Source of the DNA: Anaerolineae bacterium
Lineage (GTDB): Bacteria; Chloroflexota; Anaerolineae; Aggregatilineales; Phototrophicaceae
Reading direction: 5' to 3'
NCBI GenBank assembly: GCA_017303635.1
Contig: JAFLCG010000021.1
Location: 25,748-89,747, forward strand
DNA length: 64,000 bases
Shown: piece by piece, positions 51,401 through 59,161 of the stretch
How the letters are laid out: each line of letters opens with the position of its first letter
Position numbering within the stretch: position 1 is the stretch's first letter
Translations under genes and position numbers: made by a program
Notes under the pieces: model-generated
Seen by the model: the letters and a program-made list of their open reading frames with translations, nothing else
Told to the model about the DNA's origin: nothing
The model's database searches: none

Positions 51401-51776
51401 GGATTGCGCCTGCCGTCCGGAGGTTCAGGCTCCGGCGTAAGCCCGGTTGCGTGCGGAACATATACCCCAGCCCGCCAATCGCCCCGGCGAACGGCAGCAT
51501 CCACAGCATGGTGGTGTGCCACTCTGCCGGGAGCGCCAGCGCAGCCACCATACCCACTGCCTGGGCAATGCTGACCTCGCCATCCCTCAGGTAGACCCCG
51601 AAGATCAACGTAAAGACCGTTAAGGCTGCGTACAGGGTAATCGTGCTGCTGTCGATCAGTGCCGAGGAAATACGTGTCGCGGCGGGCAGTTCGGGGAGGT
51701 TCGTGAGCAATAAAAAGCTGGTCAGCAGGAGGAAACCGATCAGCAAAATGGAACGCAAGGTATTTCGGTTGAACAT
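48405..51776 (-). CDS. Membrane hybrid-sensor-type histidine kinase (7TM-like, GAF x3, PAS)
   Basis: About 1123 residues (ATG 51776; GTG 51791 is in frame). Seven or so N-terminal helices (SILLIGFLLLTSFLLLTNL, TLYAALTVFTLIFGVYL...). Three GAF domains follow (around VDEFVVALYEPYSG, ISGASGIAIYLANEEG and THAKAGFIAIGEQDD), then a PAS (VILNTMTEAIVLVEKNGNIA). The kinase core has an H-box (LSNMIVHDLRSPLTAV), N-box (LQNLVDNALKYAP), G1 (ISDQGPGIPDEY) and G2 (GSGLGLTFCKLVVE). All ATP-binding motifs are intact. There is no response regulator next door, so it is an orphan sensor. The ligands of the GAF domains are unknown. Confidence 0.9.
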   Translation of the reverse strand: MFNRNTLRSILLIGFLLLTSFLLLTNLPELPAATRISSALIDSSTITLYAALTVFTLIFGVYLRDGEVSIAQAVGMVAALALPAEWHTTMLWMLPFAGAIGGLGYMFRTQPGLRRSLNLRTAGAILMIAVRVTLSFYIGIAVLRTDLFSNQTGTIANDPIQVIGFGLIYSGAYGAIFLIERFIARYSLRRLLNDRLSMLILAAVLLTPIPFVLLAALVVNLSSVTLLIFGLGVVLVAGGLHVLSRIQHRQRKQVEELRALGVVGRLIQSDLKLSSLLGMLHSQVSELLDVDEFVVALYEPYSGALQYPLVMRGGVQVDDYAEPADGNSLLGHLLQTHVPLLINETVAETAQQLGLKPPAARVRSWLGVPLTVGQKQLGGIVVTTSQQQAALENDDLRLMNIIAASASVAIANARLLEQLSSRAAQLATLNQALSQLTRTLSPAEVTQIIAGAAPAISGASGIAIYLANEEGRGAIKLAHSQGLSSAFSSDPPEPILSYPAGEPVYIDDAQSDPRAVPYRNFITREGKRAWAELPLQVGDSGLGVLALYYDRPQQFTGDQAGVLRAFASQAAQAIQNARRYTRTDRALERRAEQMYALATLGRQLTATTNVQEIGTQVLRRATEMTHAKAGFIAIGEQDDLQIIEQTGYPASVLMDATLVRSTLSAVALQTNQAIRKDDVKADGTRPPPILLTSRAQLSVPILRAGKPLGVITLESDEPAAFSEEDNYFVTQLASQATMALDNTRLFKGINDALERLQVILNTMTEAIVLVEKNGNIALANPRVRMIGLEPDQLVGRKLDRLLATAELGMAARLGFSSGAALNKLLNDLRTPGAWSSQAVESYSLNAEDGTPIYLRREIILVGDRNAPLGALLVFYDETQQRELLQAREDLSNMIVHDLRSPLTAVTTGLRLLVEVVPEGDKLYPIIHTATETGQRAVRKILSRVDSLLDISRLESGTINLDTEATELATLADSVCAELSPLANDLEVTLESKLDETVPLVLIDADKVERLLQNLVDNALKYAPFGSTVSISAQPPVDGFVRINISDQGPGIPDEYKVRLFDRFVQIKGRQGSRRGSGLGLTFCKLVVEAHGGRIWIEDNPGGGSIFAFTLPVIKGEYGNQSVL

Positions 51777-51932
51777 GGAGGCCCTGGCCACCTGTAGCGA
51801 TGATTCTGACCTTCAGTGTACATCAGACTCTCAATTCGGGCATAGCACCCCTCCCGCTGCACGTTTGACCCACGCTACAGTGAGCGTAACGACCTGCGCG
51901 GTTCGGTTGACCGCGGTAAGCTGGAGGCCCTA

Positions 51933-53255
51933 ATGCACCTGTATTCCCGCCCTCTCACGACCCTCTGGGATGCTGATGTGATTGTGGTTGGTTCTGGCTC
52001 AGCCGGGTCGAGCGCCGCCATTGCAGCGGCCCGCGCCGGTGCCAGGACTGTCCTGGTTGAGCGTTTTGGCTTTCCCGGCGGAACCAGCACCCAGGTGCTT
52101 GATACCTTCTACGGCTTCTACACCCCTGGCAGCGTCGCCTACAAGGTGGTGGGGGGTGTGCCGGATGATGTGGTCACAGCGCTCAAGGCCCGTGGTGCGG
52201 CCTTCGAGCGACCCAATACCTATGGCGCGGGGACGGGCATCACCTATGACCCCATGACTCTGCGCGTTGTCTGGGAGACTCTGATGCAGCAGGCCGGGGT
52301 GCGCTTGCTCTATCACAGCTTTTGTACCGACACACTGGTCGAGGATGGCCGCGTGACTGGCATCGTGGTCGATGGCAAACGCGGCCTGCTGAAGCTGACT
52401 GCCCGCGTCGTCATCGACTGCACCGGCGATGCCGATGTCTGTCATCAGGCCGGTGCACCGTATGAAAAAGCCGGGGATATTGACCCCGCTCAAACGCTGA
52501 CCACCACCTTCCGTATGATGGGGGTGGATGTGGAACGGGCCAAAGGCTTTGGCAAAGCCGCCCTCTGGCAGAAGATGGAAGAAGCCGCTGCTACCGGGAA
52601 CTACGACTTGCCCCGCCGCGAGGGGAGCTGGCACATCACCACCCAGGCTGGTGTCATCCACACGGTGATGACCCGCGTGGCTGATGTGGATGCAACCGAC
52701 CCGGTCGCGCTGACCGAAGCGGAGATCGAAGGGCGGCGGCAGGCGTTCGAATACGCCCGCTTCCTGCATGATTATGTGCCGGGTTATGAGCAGGCCGTCT
52801 TGAGTTGGCTCGCTCCTTCGATTGGCGTTCGAGAGACGCGCCGCATCTACGGGCAGTACCGCCTCACGCGGGAAGATTGCCTAACCGCCCGCAAATTCCC
52901 GGATGCCGTGGCCGCGTGCGGTGCCCCCATCGAAGATCACGCGCGGGGAGCCGATACCAAGTGGGTCTATCTGCCGGATGGCATGACCTACGATGTGCCC
53001 TTTTCCACGCTGGTGCCGCAGAACGTGACCGGCCTGCTGGTCGCTGGGCGCTGCTTCAGCGCCACCCACGATGCCCACGCTTCCTGCCGCTCGATGGCAC
53101 AGATGATGGCGCTCGGGCAGGCCGCCGGAGTCGCCGCCGCCCGTGCTCTGCAAGCGGATCTGCTCCCGCACGAGTACCCGGTCACGCAGTTACAGGATCA
53201 TCTGCGGGCGATCGGTGCCCGCTTCGGCGAGATCAAAGCTGATCCGCTTCCCTGA
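51933..53255 (+). CDS. FAD-dependent oxidoreductase (FAD_oxidored, PF12831-like)
   Basis: 440 residues. ADVIVVGSGSAGSSAAIAAA dinucleotide fold, RFGFPGGTSTQVLDTF, VVIDCTGDADVCHQAG, and C-terminal LLVAGRCFSATHDAHASCRS with MALGQAAGVAAA are the FAD_oxidored family blocks. ETRRIYGQYRLT is also conserved there. Substrates of the family are mostly unknown; some are near sugar or xenobiotic catabolism genes. A good GGAGG site precedes ATG 51933. It is divergent from the histidine kinase gene. Confidence 0.88.
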   Translation: MHLYSRPLTTLWDADVIVVGSGSAGSSAAIAAARAGARTVLVERFGFPGGTSTQVLDTFYGFYTPGSVAYKVVGGVPDDVVTALKARGAAFERPNTYGAGTGITYDPMTLRVVWETLMQQAGVRLLYHSFCTDTLVEDGRVTGIVVDGKRGLLKLTARVVIDCTGDADVCHQAGAPYEKAGDIDPAQTLTTTFRMMGVDVERAKGFGKAALWQKMEEAAATGNYDLPRREGSWHITTQAGVIHTVMTRVADVDATDPVALTEAEIEGRRQAFEYARFLHDYVPGYEQAVLSWLAPSIGVRETRRIYGQYRLTREDCLTARKFPDAVAACGAPIEDHARGADTKWVYLPDGMTYDVPFSTLVPQNVTGLLVAGRCFSATHDAHASCRSMAQMMALGQAAGVAAARALQADLLPHEYPVTQLQDHLRAIGARFGEIKADPLP

Positions 53256-53329
53256 TAGTCAATGACGACTAAGCTCTGTAGGGCGATCCGCCGCATTCGC
53301 CCCTTCTGCATAATGCGTAGGTTTCAGCC

Positions 53330-53710
53330 TCAGGACCAGTTCTGATTGTTGGCATTTTCAGCCGCGCAAGCCACCTCAATCAAGAAGTCCCCTCCGGGAC
53401 AAGGGAAATGAAATGTCCAAGACCCCCAGGCACGGACAGGCGGCTTGATAGCTAGGCCATCGCTCGTTAGGCGTGCATAGGCGGCATTTACCTCGGCTTC
53501 AGTTTGGGCATCAAAACCAATGTGGAATGTTTTTGGGTAGGTCGGTTTGGGCCCCCGCATCAGGTTGATATGCATACCGTGTCCATCCGCCAAAACACTG
53601 ATGTCCGGGTTATTATCGTCAAACGCATCGACGTACCCGAAATGCTTTTTCAGGAATGCACTCGCTTCCAGAACATCTCGCACTGTCAGGTTGACATGAT
53701 CGAGCCGCAT
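53330..53710 (-). CDS. VOC-family protein (glyoxalase / bleomycin-resistance fold)
   Basis: 126 residues with two beta-alpha-beta-beta-beta modules. MRLDHVNLTVRDVLEASAFL with FLKKHFGYVD, then TFHIGFDAQTEAEVNAAYAR and FHFPCPGGDFLIEVAC carry the metal-site His and Glu (H5, late E). The substrate is unknown. It is divergent from the WYL regulator gene, 107 bases apart, which may control it. Confidence 0.85.
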   Translation of the reverse strand: MRLDHVNLTVRDVLEASAFLKKHFGYVDAFDDNNPDISVLADGHGMHINLMRGPKPTYPKTFHIGFDAQTEAEVNAAYARLTSDGLAIKPPVRAWGSWTFHFPCPGGDFLIEVACAAENANNQNWS

Positions 53711-53763
53711 GGTTTTCTCCTTAACTGTAGATAGGGTTTACAACGCTTATTCAGGCTGATGAA

Positions 53764-53792
53764 TTGACTGTAAATTGGGTTTAGGACATTAT
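53764..53792 (+). promoter_or_regulatory. Candidate promoter of the WYL regulator
   Basis: TTGACT, 17 bases, CATTAT; 25 bases before the ATG of the regulator gene. Confidence 0.45.
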
Positions 53793-53817
53793 TCGCCCTA
53801 ATCATGTTGAGGCGATC

Positions 53818-54780
53818 ATGTATTCACCTACTGCACGTTTGCTGGCTGTTTTGGAGCTTTTGCAATCGAACAAGCGCATGAGCGGCGGAGAGATCGCCCA
53901 GCGGCTCGAAGTCGATGCACGTACCGTGCGCCGGTACATCACGACCCTTCAGGACATGGGCATCCCGATCGAAGGGGAGCGAGGTCCGTCTGGCGCATAT
54001 ACTTTACAACGAGGTCATCGGCTGCCACCGCTGCTCTATACCGAAGAAGAGGCGGTTGCCCTGTCATTAGGGCTGATTGTGCTCCAAACGTTTCATTTTC
54101 CGGTTGACGCGGTTGCAGTAGAAGGGGCCTTGGCGAAGACAGAGCGTGTCGTTCCTGAAGCAGCCTTCCGCCGTATACAGGGTTTGCGTAACGCGATTGT
54201 GTTCAACCCCGGTGTTTACAGCACACAACCACCTCGTTTGGCTCGCAATCAATTAGTCGTCACGCTGACATCCGCCGTCCAGGAACGGCAGCGTGTATAC
54301 CTGCGTTACTGCTCACAGCAAGGGGATTTTACCGACCGCCCGGTCGACCTATATTCACTCGTATACAACGAAGGCTATTGGTATGCGGTCGGCTACTGTC
54401 ATTTACGCCATGACCTGCGTACCTTTCGTCTGGATCGAATCCAGTCGGTTGTGACCCTGCCAGATATCTTTGAACGCCTTGAGGACTTTGACCCCCTCGA
54501 ACACGTTTTGAAGTCGATCGCGCTTTCCCCCAACACCTATCGCGTCGAACTGCTGTTGGATACCTCGATAGAGCTGGCGCAAACCGTGTTCCTTCCAACA
54601 GATGGTACCTTTGAGGAGACCGATGAAGGCATTATCTTTCGTCGCAATATCGCCGAGTTGGATTGGCTGGCATGGCTGGTCTTACAGGCGCCTTTCCGTA
54701 TTCGGGTCAATCATCCACCGGAATTGCGCCAAATGCTGCGAGAGATATCCACAAAAGCGATGAATATAGGTTTGGAGTAG
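53818..54780 (+). CDS. HTH-WYL transcriptional regulator (YafY/PafBC-like)
   Basis: 320 residues. N-terminal winged HTH (RLLAVLELLQSNKRMSGGEI, VDARTVRRYITTLQDMG). Central WYL domain with YLRYCSQQGDFTDRPVDLYS, then NEGYWYAVGYCHLRHDLRTF and RLDRIQSV. The C-terminal WCX-like extension ends NHPPELRQMLREIS. WYL domains sense nucleic acid or small ligands. It is divergent from a VOC gene, a common target arrangement. Confidence 0.93.
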   Translation: MYSPTARLLAVLELLQSNKRMSGGEIAQRLEVDARTVRRYITTLQDMGIPIEGERGPSGAYTLQRGHRLPPLLYTEEEAVALSLGLIVLQTFHFPVDAVAVEGALAKTERVVPEAAFRRIQGLRNAIVFNPGVYSTQPPRLARNQLVVTLTSAVQERQRVYLRYCSQQGDFTDRPVDLYSLVYNEGYWYAVGYCHLRHDLRTFRLDRIQSVVTLPDIFERLEDFDPLEHVLKSIALSPNTYRVELLLDTSIELAQTVFLPTDGTFEETDEGIIFRRNIAELDWLAWLVLQAPFRIRVNHPPELRQMLREISTKAMNIGLE

Positions 54781-55010
54781 CCAATCGAAATCAGTGCTTC
54801 CTGATGCGTATGGATGACCATGTTCGGTCATGTGCCTAGTGATCCGCGAGCTTTTTGACCGCCATGCGTAGGTGTATGAGAGATTGCGCCTGCAACACCG
54901 TCGCACATCACTGAACGCGGCTTAATTCGCCCCTCATGACAGGATCATCGGAGAAGCCTATTTTCCAGTGAAGTGACCTTCAATGCGGTTCCCAGAATGT
55001 TGGTGTGAAA

Positions 55011-55472
55011 ATGCCCTCTAAAACCTTCACTTACCTGTCGAAGCTGCTCAGCCGTCAATCTATGCGCCCGGTGACGCGCTTTTTCACCAACGCCCACGTG
55101 TTTTTGTACAAGCTCACGGGCGGGAAAGCGCAGATCCCTGGTTACCCGACGATGCTGCTGACGGTAAAGGGGCGCAAAACTGGCAAACTGCGGACCATTC
55201 CGCTGATTTACATCAAGGATGCGGACCGCTTTGTGATTGCCGCGGCCTATGCGGGCAGTGAACACAATCCGACCTGGTGGCTTAACCTCCAGTCCAGCGG
55301 GGAAGGGATCGTCCAGGTGATGCGCGATACGGTACGGGTGAGCGCACAGGTTGCGCCTCCGGAAGCCCGCGCTGATCTGTGGCAGCGCTTGTCCGCCATG
55401 TACCCCTACTTCACGGACTACCAGACGCGCACCAGCCGGGAAATCCCCATCGTCATCCTAAGCCCGATCTAA
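55011..55472 (+). CDS. F420-type (deazaflavin) nitroreductase-family protein, DUF385
   Basis: About 153 residues from ATG 55011 (a GTG at 55005 is in frame). AHVFLYKLTGGKAQIPGYP, MLLTVKGRKTGKLRTIPLIY and GSEHNPTWWLNLQSSGEG are the split-barrel blocks of the Ddn/FDOR-A family that binds coenzyme F420. VAPPEARADLWQRLSAMYPY closes the domain. It is a possible reductase of quinones, nitro compounds or saturated lipids, and implies that this organism makes F420 or binds a related cofactor. It ends just before a long hairpin. Confidence 0.85.
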   Translation: MPSKTFTYLSKLLSRQSMRPVTRFFTNAHVFLYKLTGGKAQIPGYPTMLLTVKGRKTGKLRTIPLIYIKDADRFVIAAAYAGSEHNPTWWLNLQSSGEGIVQVMRDTVRVSAQVAPPEARADLWQRLSAMYPYFTDYQTRTSREIPIVILSPI

Positions 55473-55474
55473 AC

Positions 55475-55514
55475 GTTCCGCCTCTGATCACCGCACGGTC
55501 ATCAGAGGCGGAAC
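55475..55514. terminator. Long hairpin between convergent genes
   Basis: GTTCCGCCTCTGAT pairs with ATCAGAGGCGGAAC, and ACCG with CGGT inside: 18 paired bases with two single mismatches and a tiny loop. There is no T-run, but it sits exactly between two convergent genes, so it is probably a two-way terminator or RNA-end protector. Confidence 0.6.
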
Positions 55515-55534
55515 ATGCATACAAGACCGCCTGC

Positions 55535-56332
55535 TTATGCCGCGGGATAGGTGTCATCAGCGTACTGATACTGATGATAACTTTGCACCAGGTTATCGCG
55601 TACCACGTTGTAGTAGCAGTCATCCCCCCCACCGAACGGCAGCAGCACGAGCGGTTCCTCGATGGTGCGTTCGGTCAGAGTCCAGCCATCCGGCAGGGTC
55701 GCGTTTAAGTCCGGGCTGCCGGTTGCCGTGGCGTGCATGACGAACCGATTGCCCTTGTCATCGGCCAATTCGTAAATGACCGGGCCATCGTAGGTCATGC
55801 GGTGGCATTTGGCGATGGTGTTGATGCTCACATAACCCGGATTGACCACATCCCCCGAGCAACCACTTGCATCCGGGAAGCACGATTGCCCCACAACTTG
55901 AGTCAGATTCAGCCAGGTATAACCGACGATTTCCGCGATGCTGAAGCAGGCGTCGCCCGCGCAATCCGGCGCGGCGTCCGGCGACCGGAAAAAGCAGGAG
56001 CCGTTGAAAAGCAGGTTCCGGGTCGAATTCTTCAGCAGCGGCAGACCAAATCGGTAGTTGACCCAGGTGTCATCCGGCATGGGATTGGCACCGCCAGCAA
56101 CATAGATATAGTCACTTTCCAGGTTGAGGATTTCCTTGGCAACCCCCGTGCTTTCGTCATTGCCGCCCGCGCAGGCTGCGCCATCCGGCATCTGAGTCTG
56201 GATAGTTGCGTAGCTGATCGTCAATGGCTTCAGGGCGATGAGTGACTGGAAATAATTCCAGAAGAGCAGGCCACCGATGGCGAGGACTGCCAGCAGCACA
56301 CCCCCGGCGATGAGGAGATTGCGTCGGTTCAT
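55535..56332 (-). CDS. Membrane-anchored secreted protein of unknown function, paralogue A
   Basis: 265 residues. An N-terminal helix (LLIAGGVLLAVLAIGGLLFW) anchors a Cys-rich exported domain (GAACAGGNDE, CFFRSPDAAPDCAGDACFSI, CFPDASGCSGD) likely to form disulfides. The C-terminal ~80 residues (GNRFVMHATATGSPDLNATL, PDGWTLTERTIEEPLVLLP, NVVRDNLVQSYHQYQ) share a pattern with the end of the next gene upstream. I do not recognise a named family. It lies 23 bases after that gene's stop on the same strand. Confidence 0.7.
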   Translation of the reverse strand: MNRRNLLIAGGVLLAVLAIGGLLFWNYFQSLIALKPLTISYATIQTQMPDGAACAGGNDESTGVAKEILNLESDYIYVAGGANPMPDDTWVNYRFGLPLLKNSTRNLLFNGSCFFRSPDAAPDCAGDACFSIAEIVGYTWLNLTQVVGQSCFPDASGCSGDVVNPGYVSINTIAKCHRMTYDGPVIYELADDKGNRFVMHATATGSPDLNATLPDGWTLTERTIEEPLVLLPFGGGDDCYYNVVRDNLVQSYHQYQYADDTYPAA

Positions 56333-56355
56333 GGTGCGATGGACTCCTGTAGGTC

Positions 56356-57840
56356 TTAGGGAAGCGGCCTATTCGACCGCTGGTAGGTGTTCAGGAAATC
56401 ATCCTGAATGACGGTGGTCTGCCCGCCGGAGAGCAGCACGAAGTCGCTATCCAGGCGGACTGCTTCGTAGGTCCAGCCTTCCGGCAGGTTCAGCCGTGTG
56501 CCCAGGTTTTCCAGGTCGTCGATGCTCAATGCCGGGTCGATGATCTGCGAGTACGACTGCATGATATAAAGGTCGCCGTTGGGCGCACGCAGGGTATAGA
56601 TGAATGCGCCGCCGTAGAATACATAGCGGGTATCCCGCTGCACCGTGTTCGGGGTGTAGAGCTGATCGCCCACCAGGTTGCCGCCGAGGCGCGTTTCCAG
56701 TACGGCCCGCAGCGTCATGTCGATCGTGCCGAAGGTAGCCTGTTCACCGGATGCCGTCACGCCGCCGACCGCGCTGATCTCATCCAGTACCCAGTAGCGG
56801 GGTCCGTTCAGCCGCATATTGACCGCGCCCAGTTCGGTTTGCAGCGCTGCCGCATCCAGTTCGGCCCATTCGTCGGCGGGGCAGTCATTCAGGCCCAGGG
56901 TATTCCAGATTTCCGTCCGCAGGTTGATCCCGCGCCGGTAAGTCGGCACGACTTCGCAGTAGCGCACATTGCGGGTCTGTGCCGGTGTGCTGTCCGGGTA
57001 GATTATCACCGGGACGGAGGAGTCCGGGTTCAGCGTATCCTCGTTGGGGTCGAGCAAGTAACCTGCCGGGAAAGACACGCTGATTGGCTCCCCGCGCACA
57101 TCCAGGCACAGCAGGTGGTTGTTATCGCCATCGCCCAGGTCGGCCAGCTTGAAGGGCGTGACCTCGGTCTGAGTCCCATCCGGTAGCCGGAGCGTGACCC
57201 GGTACAGTGCCCGCTCGGCATCGCCCGCCTCGTCCCCATTGGCGTTGCTCACACCGCCCGCCCAGGTGACTCGCACCACTTGCAGGGTGCCGTCGGCGGG
57301 GCAGCCATCGCCCTGCTGCCGACCAGAACCGCGGTTGAGGGACCACTGCCTGGGCGGGACACTCTCGGAGAGGATGAGCGATGGCCCCGCGGCAAGCGGT
57401 GTAACCTCGACGCTGGCCCCCAGGAAACTGATGGCATCCGCACTGCTGCTCAAAACCTCACCGACGATCTCTACTCGAACCGGCGGATCGGTTTCGGCAT
57501 CCCCCAGGTCGCCGGCGAGCAGGGCCGTCCGCAGTTCGCCGTCATCCAGCGCCGGACTGAGGGTGACGCATAGCGGAGTCTTGATCGCGCCGGACTGCGT
57601 GATGACCGCGAAATCAGAGGGTTCGAGCGTGTCCGGGTTGACGACCTGCGAAAAGATAACTGGCATTCCATCCTGCCCGCCCGCGCCCCGGCATACCACA
57701 AGGTTGGCCCCAGGTGGCAAGCGGTCGTCTAATCCATAGTAGGCGGAGAGAAGCGCCGGGGAATCCTGCGCGCCGACGACACCCATACCAGCCAACAGGC
57801 ATAGCAGGGCAAGCAAAACCGCCTTAGAGCGTTGCACCAT
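56356..57840 (-). CDS. Secreted protein of unknown function, paralogue B
   Basis: 494 residues. Signal peptide VLLALLCLLAGMGVVGAQDS. The first ~290 residues contain an Ig-like/Ca-binding-looking beta region (VVNPDTLEPSDFAVITQSGA, ALDDGELRTALLAGDLG). The C-terminal ~130 residues (DLYIMQSYSQIIDPALSIDD, LNLPEGWTYEAVRLDSDFVL, DDFLNTYQRSN) share pattern and order with paralogue A. No enzyme motif is seen. It is first in an operon with A and divergent from a TetR gene, with operator-like sites between. Confidence 0.75.
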   Translation of the reverse strand: MVQRSKAVLLALLCLLAGMGVVGAQDSPALLSAYYGLDDRLPPGANLVVCRGAGGQDGMPVIFSQVVNPDTLEPSDFAVITQSGAIKTPLCVTLSPALDDGELRTALLAGDLGDAETDPPVRVEIVGEVLSSSADAISFLGASVEVTPLAAGPSLILSESVPPRQWSLNRGSGRQQGDGCPADGTLQVVRVTWAGGVSNANGDEAGDAERALYRVTLRLPDGTQTEVTPFKLADLGDGDNNHLLCLDVRGEPISVSFPAGYLLDPNEDTLNPDSSVPVIIYPDSTPAQTRNVRYCEVVPTYRRGINLRTEIWNTLGLNDCPADEWAELDAAALQTELGAVNMRLNGPRYWVLDEISAVGGVTASGEQATFGTIDMTLRAVLETRLGGNLVGDQLYTPNTVQRDTRYVFYGGAFIYTLRAPNGDLYIMQSYSQIIDPALSIDDLENLGTRLNLPEGWTYEAVRLDSDFVLLSGGQTTVIQDDFLNTYQRSNRPLP

Positions 57841-57879
57841 ACCAACTCCTTATACTCAATGGGGGCATTGTGGGACTTG

Positions 57880-57914
57880 TGATACACTTTGTATCTATGT
57901 GACATTTTGTATCA
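57880..57914. promoter_or_regulatory. Two tandem TGATACA...TGTATCA operator-like sites
   Basis: TGATACACTTTGTATC (57880-57895) and TGACATTTTGTATCA (57900-57914), about 20 bases centre to centre, so on the same helix face. A third half-site TGTATCA lies just before the TetR ATG. Likely bound by the TetR protein. Confidence 0.6.
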
Positions 57915-57981
57915 TAATAGGTGGGCGCGGCGTGTCAACAAACGATCTGCGCGACGTGTCACATAAGTAACAGGTGTATCA

Positions 57982-58602
57982 ATGATGCAGCTCAATCTGG
58001 ATGACCCACGGGTGAAGCGGACGCGGCGCGGCCTGCGGGAAGCCTTTGTTCGCCTGATCCTGAAAACCGGCTACGATGCCATCTCGATTCAGGATATTGC
58101 CACCGAAGCGCAGGCCGCCCGCATCACCTTCTACCGGCACTACCGGGATAAAGAGGAACTGCTGACCGACTGCCTCAATGTGCTCTATGAGGAATTGGCC
58201 GCCCGCACCGAAAAAGCCTCTCCACAGCGGATACTGGAAGGTTATTCACCGGTGCGCGTGCTCTATGAACATATCGAAGAAGAGGAAACGCTCTACCGCA
58301 TTTTGTTCTCAAGCCGGGGAACCCAGACGGTCATCGAGCGGATGCGGCATCACCTGGCGGTGACCGCACTGGCGACAATGGAACAAAGCGGACGCAAGCC
58401 TCAGGGTGAGATTCCGCTGGAGATCATCGCCTACCACGTCGCCAGCGCCCAGATCGGTCTGGCGATCTGGTGGCTGGATCAGAACAAACCCTACCCGGCA
58501 GACTACATGGCGCGGATTTCGCTGTGGTTGACCCTGACCGGTCTGAGCGAGACCATGGGCGTCACCGACTTCAAACCGCCACCCCCGTCCATCACTTCAT
58601 AA
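57982..58602 (+). CDS. TetR/AcrR-family transcriptional regulator
   Basis: 206 residues. The N-terminal HTH LREAFVRLILKTGYDAISIQ, DIATEAQAARITFYRHYRDK and EELLTDCLNVLYEELA is canonical. The C-terminal ligand domain (EIIAYHVASAQIGLAIWWLD, PYPADYMARISLWLTLTG) resembles the TetR_C group of Chloroflexota and Firmicutes. Divergent from the secreted-protein pair; palindromes between suggest it represses that operon and itself. ATG 57982 or 57985 may be the start. Confidence 0.93.
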   Translation: MMQLNLDDPRVKRTRRGLREAFVRLILKTGYDAISIQDIATEAQAARITFYRHYRDKEELLTDCLNVLYEELAARTEKASPQRILEGYSPVRVLYEHIEEEETLYRILFSSRGTQTVIERMRHHLAVTALATMEQSGRKPQGEIPLEIIAYHVASAQIGLAIWWLDQNKPYPADYMARISLWLTLTGLSETMGVTDFKPPPPSITS

Positions 58603-58713
58603 GATTCCGGACCGCAGGGCGAATTGGTGCTGCTGTCAATAATCTTAATTCTGTAATATAAATTGTCATGTTACCCTGTAATAAACCTATGATCCACTTC
58701 TAGAACTTTCACT

Positions 58714-59103
58714 ATGCCTGTGACCGTAAAGTGGTACGACAACCACCAGAATATCATCGTAATTGCGTTTGAGGGTCATTGGAACTGGGGACAATTCCAG
58801 GCTGCTAATGACGAAGCTGGAGCCTGGGCTGTCCAAAAGAGCTACCTGGTCGACGCCATCCTTGATTTTGAACACGCCTCATCTCTCATCCCGGAAGATG
58901 TGATATCAACGGGTTCCGAAGTAGCCCGACTCGGTGAACAATTGCCCAACCAAGGTATAACAGTTGTGGTCAGCATGTCGTCCTGGGTACAGGCGATTGT
59001 GCAGGCGATTATCTCAGTGGCTCGGGCGCGGAATCTGACCACTGCCCGAACTTATTCAGATGCCCTGCGCCTAATCGAAGACGCCCGACAGAAACGCCTC
59101 TAA
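58714..59103 (+). CDS. STAS/SpoIIAA-like small protein
   Basis: 129 residues. VKWYDNHQNIIVIAFEGHWN, then YLVDAILDFEHASSLIPEDV and ITVVVSMSSWVQAIVQAII follow the alternating strand-helix order of SpoIIAA-like/STAS folds. The Ser phosphorylation site of anti-anti-sigma factors is not evident. The AT-rich 110 bases before it contain no clear ribosome site. It may be a membrane-surface or regulatory binder. Monocistronic. Confidence 0.5.
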   Translation: MPVTVKWYDNHQNIIVIAFEGHWNWGQFQAANDEAGAWAVQKSYLVDAILDFEHASSLIPEDVISTGSEVARLGEQLPNQGITVVVSMSSWVQAIVQAIISVARARNLTTARTYSDALRLIEDARQKRL

Positions 59104-59127
59104 CAAAACCAACCCTGAACATGCCCC

Positions 59128-59153
59128 GTAGGGACGCCATTTGATGGCGTCCG
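59128..59153. repeat. GTAGGGACGCCATTTGATGGCGTCCG palindrome
   Basis: Close copy of the element at 29176, here between convergent genes and placed where a terminator would be. Confidence 0.75.
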
Positions 59154-59161
59154 TCTGTGGC

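Noticed and set aside
53330..58602. A resistance island including VOC, F420-type and TetR genes
   Set aside because: The genes differ in strand and have their own promoters or terminators. No shared mobile ends or base-composition change supports a single island.
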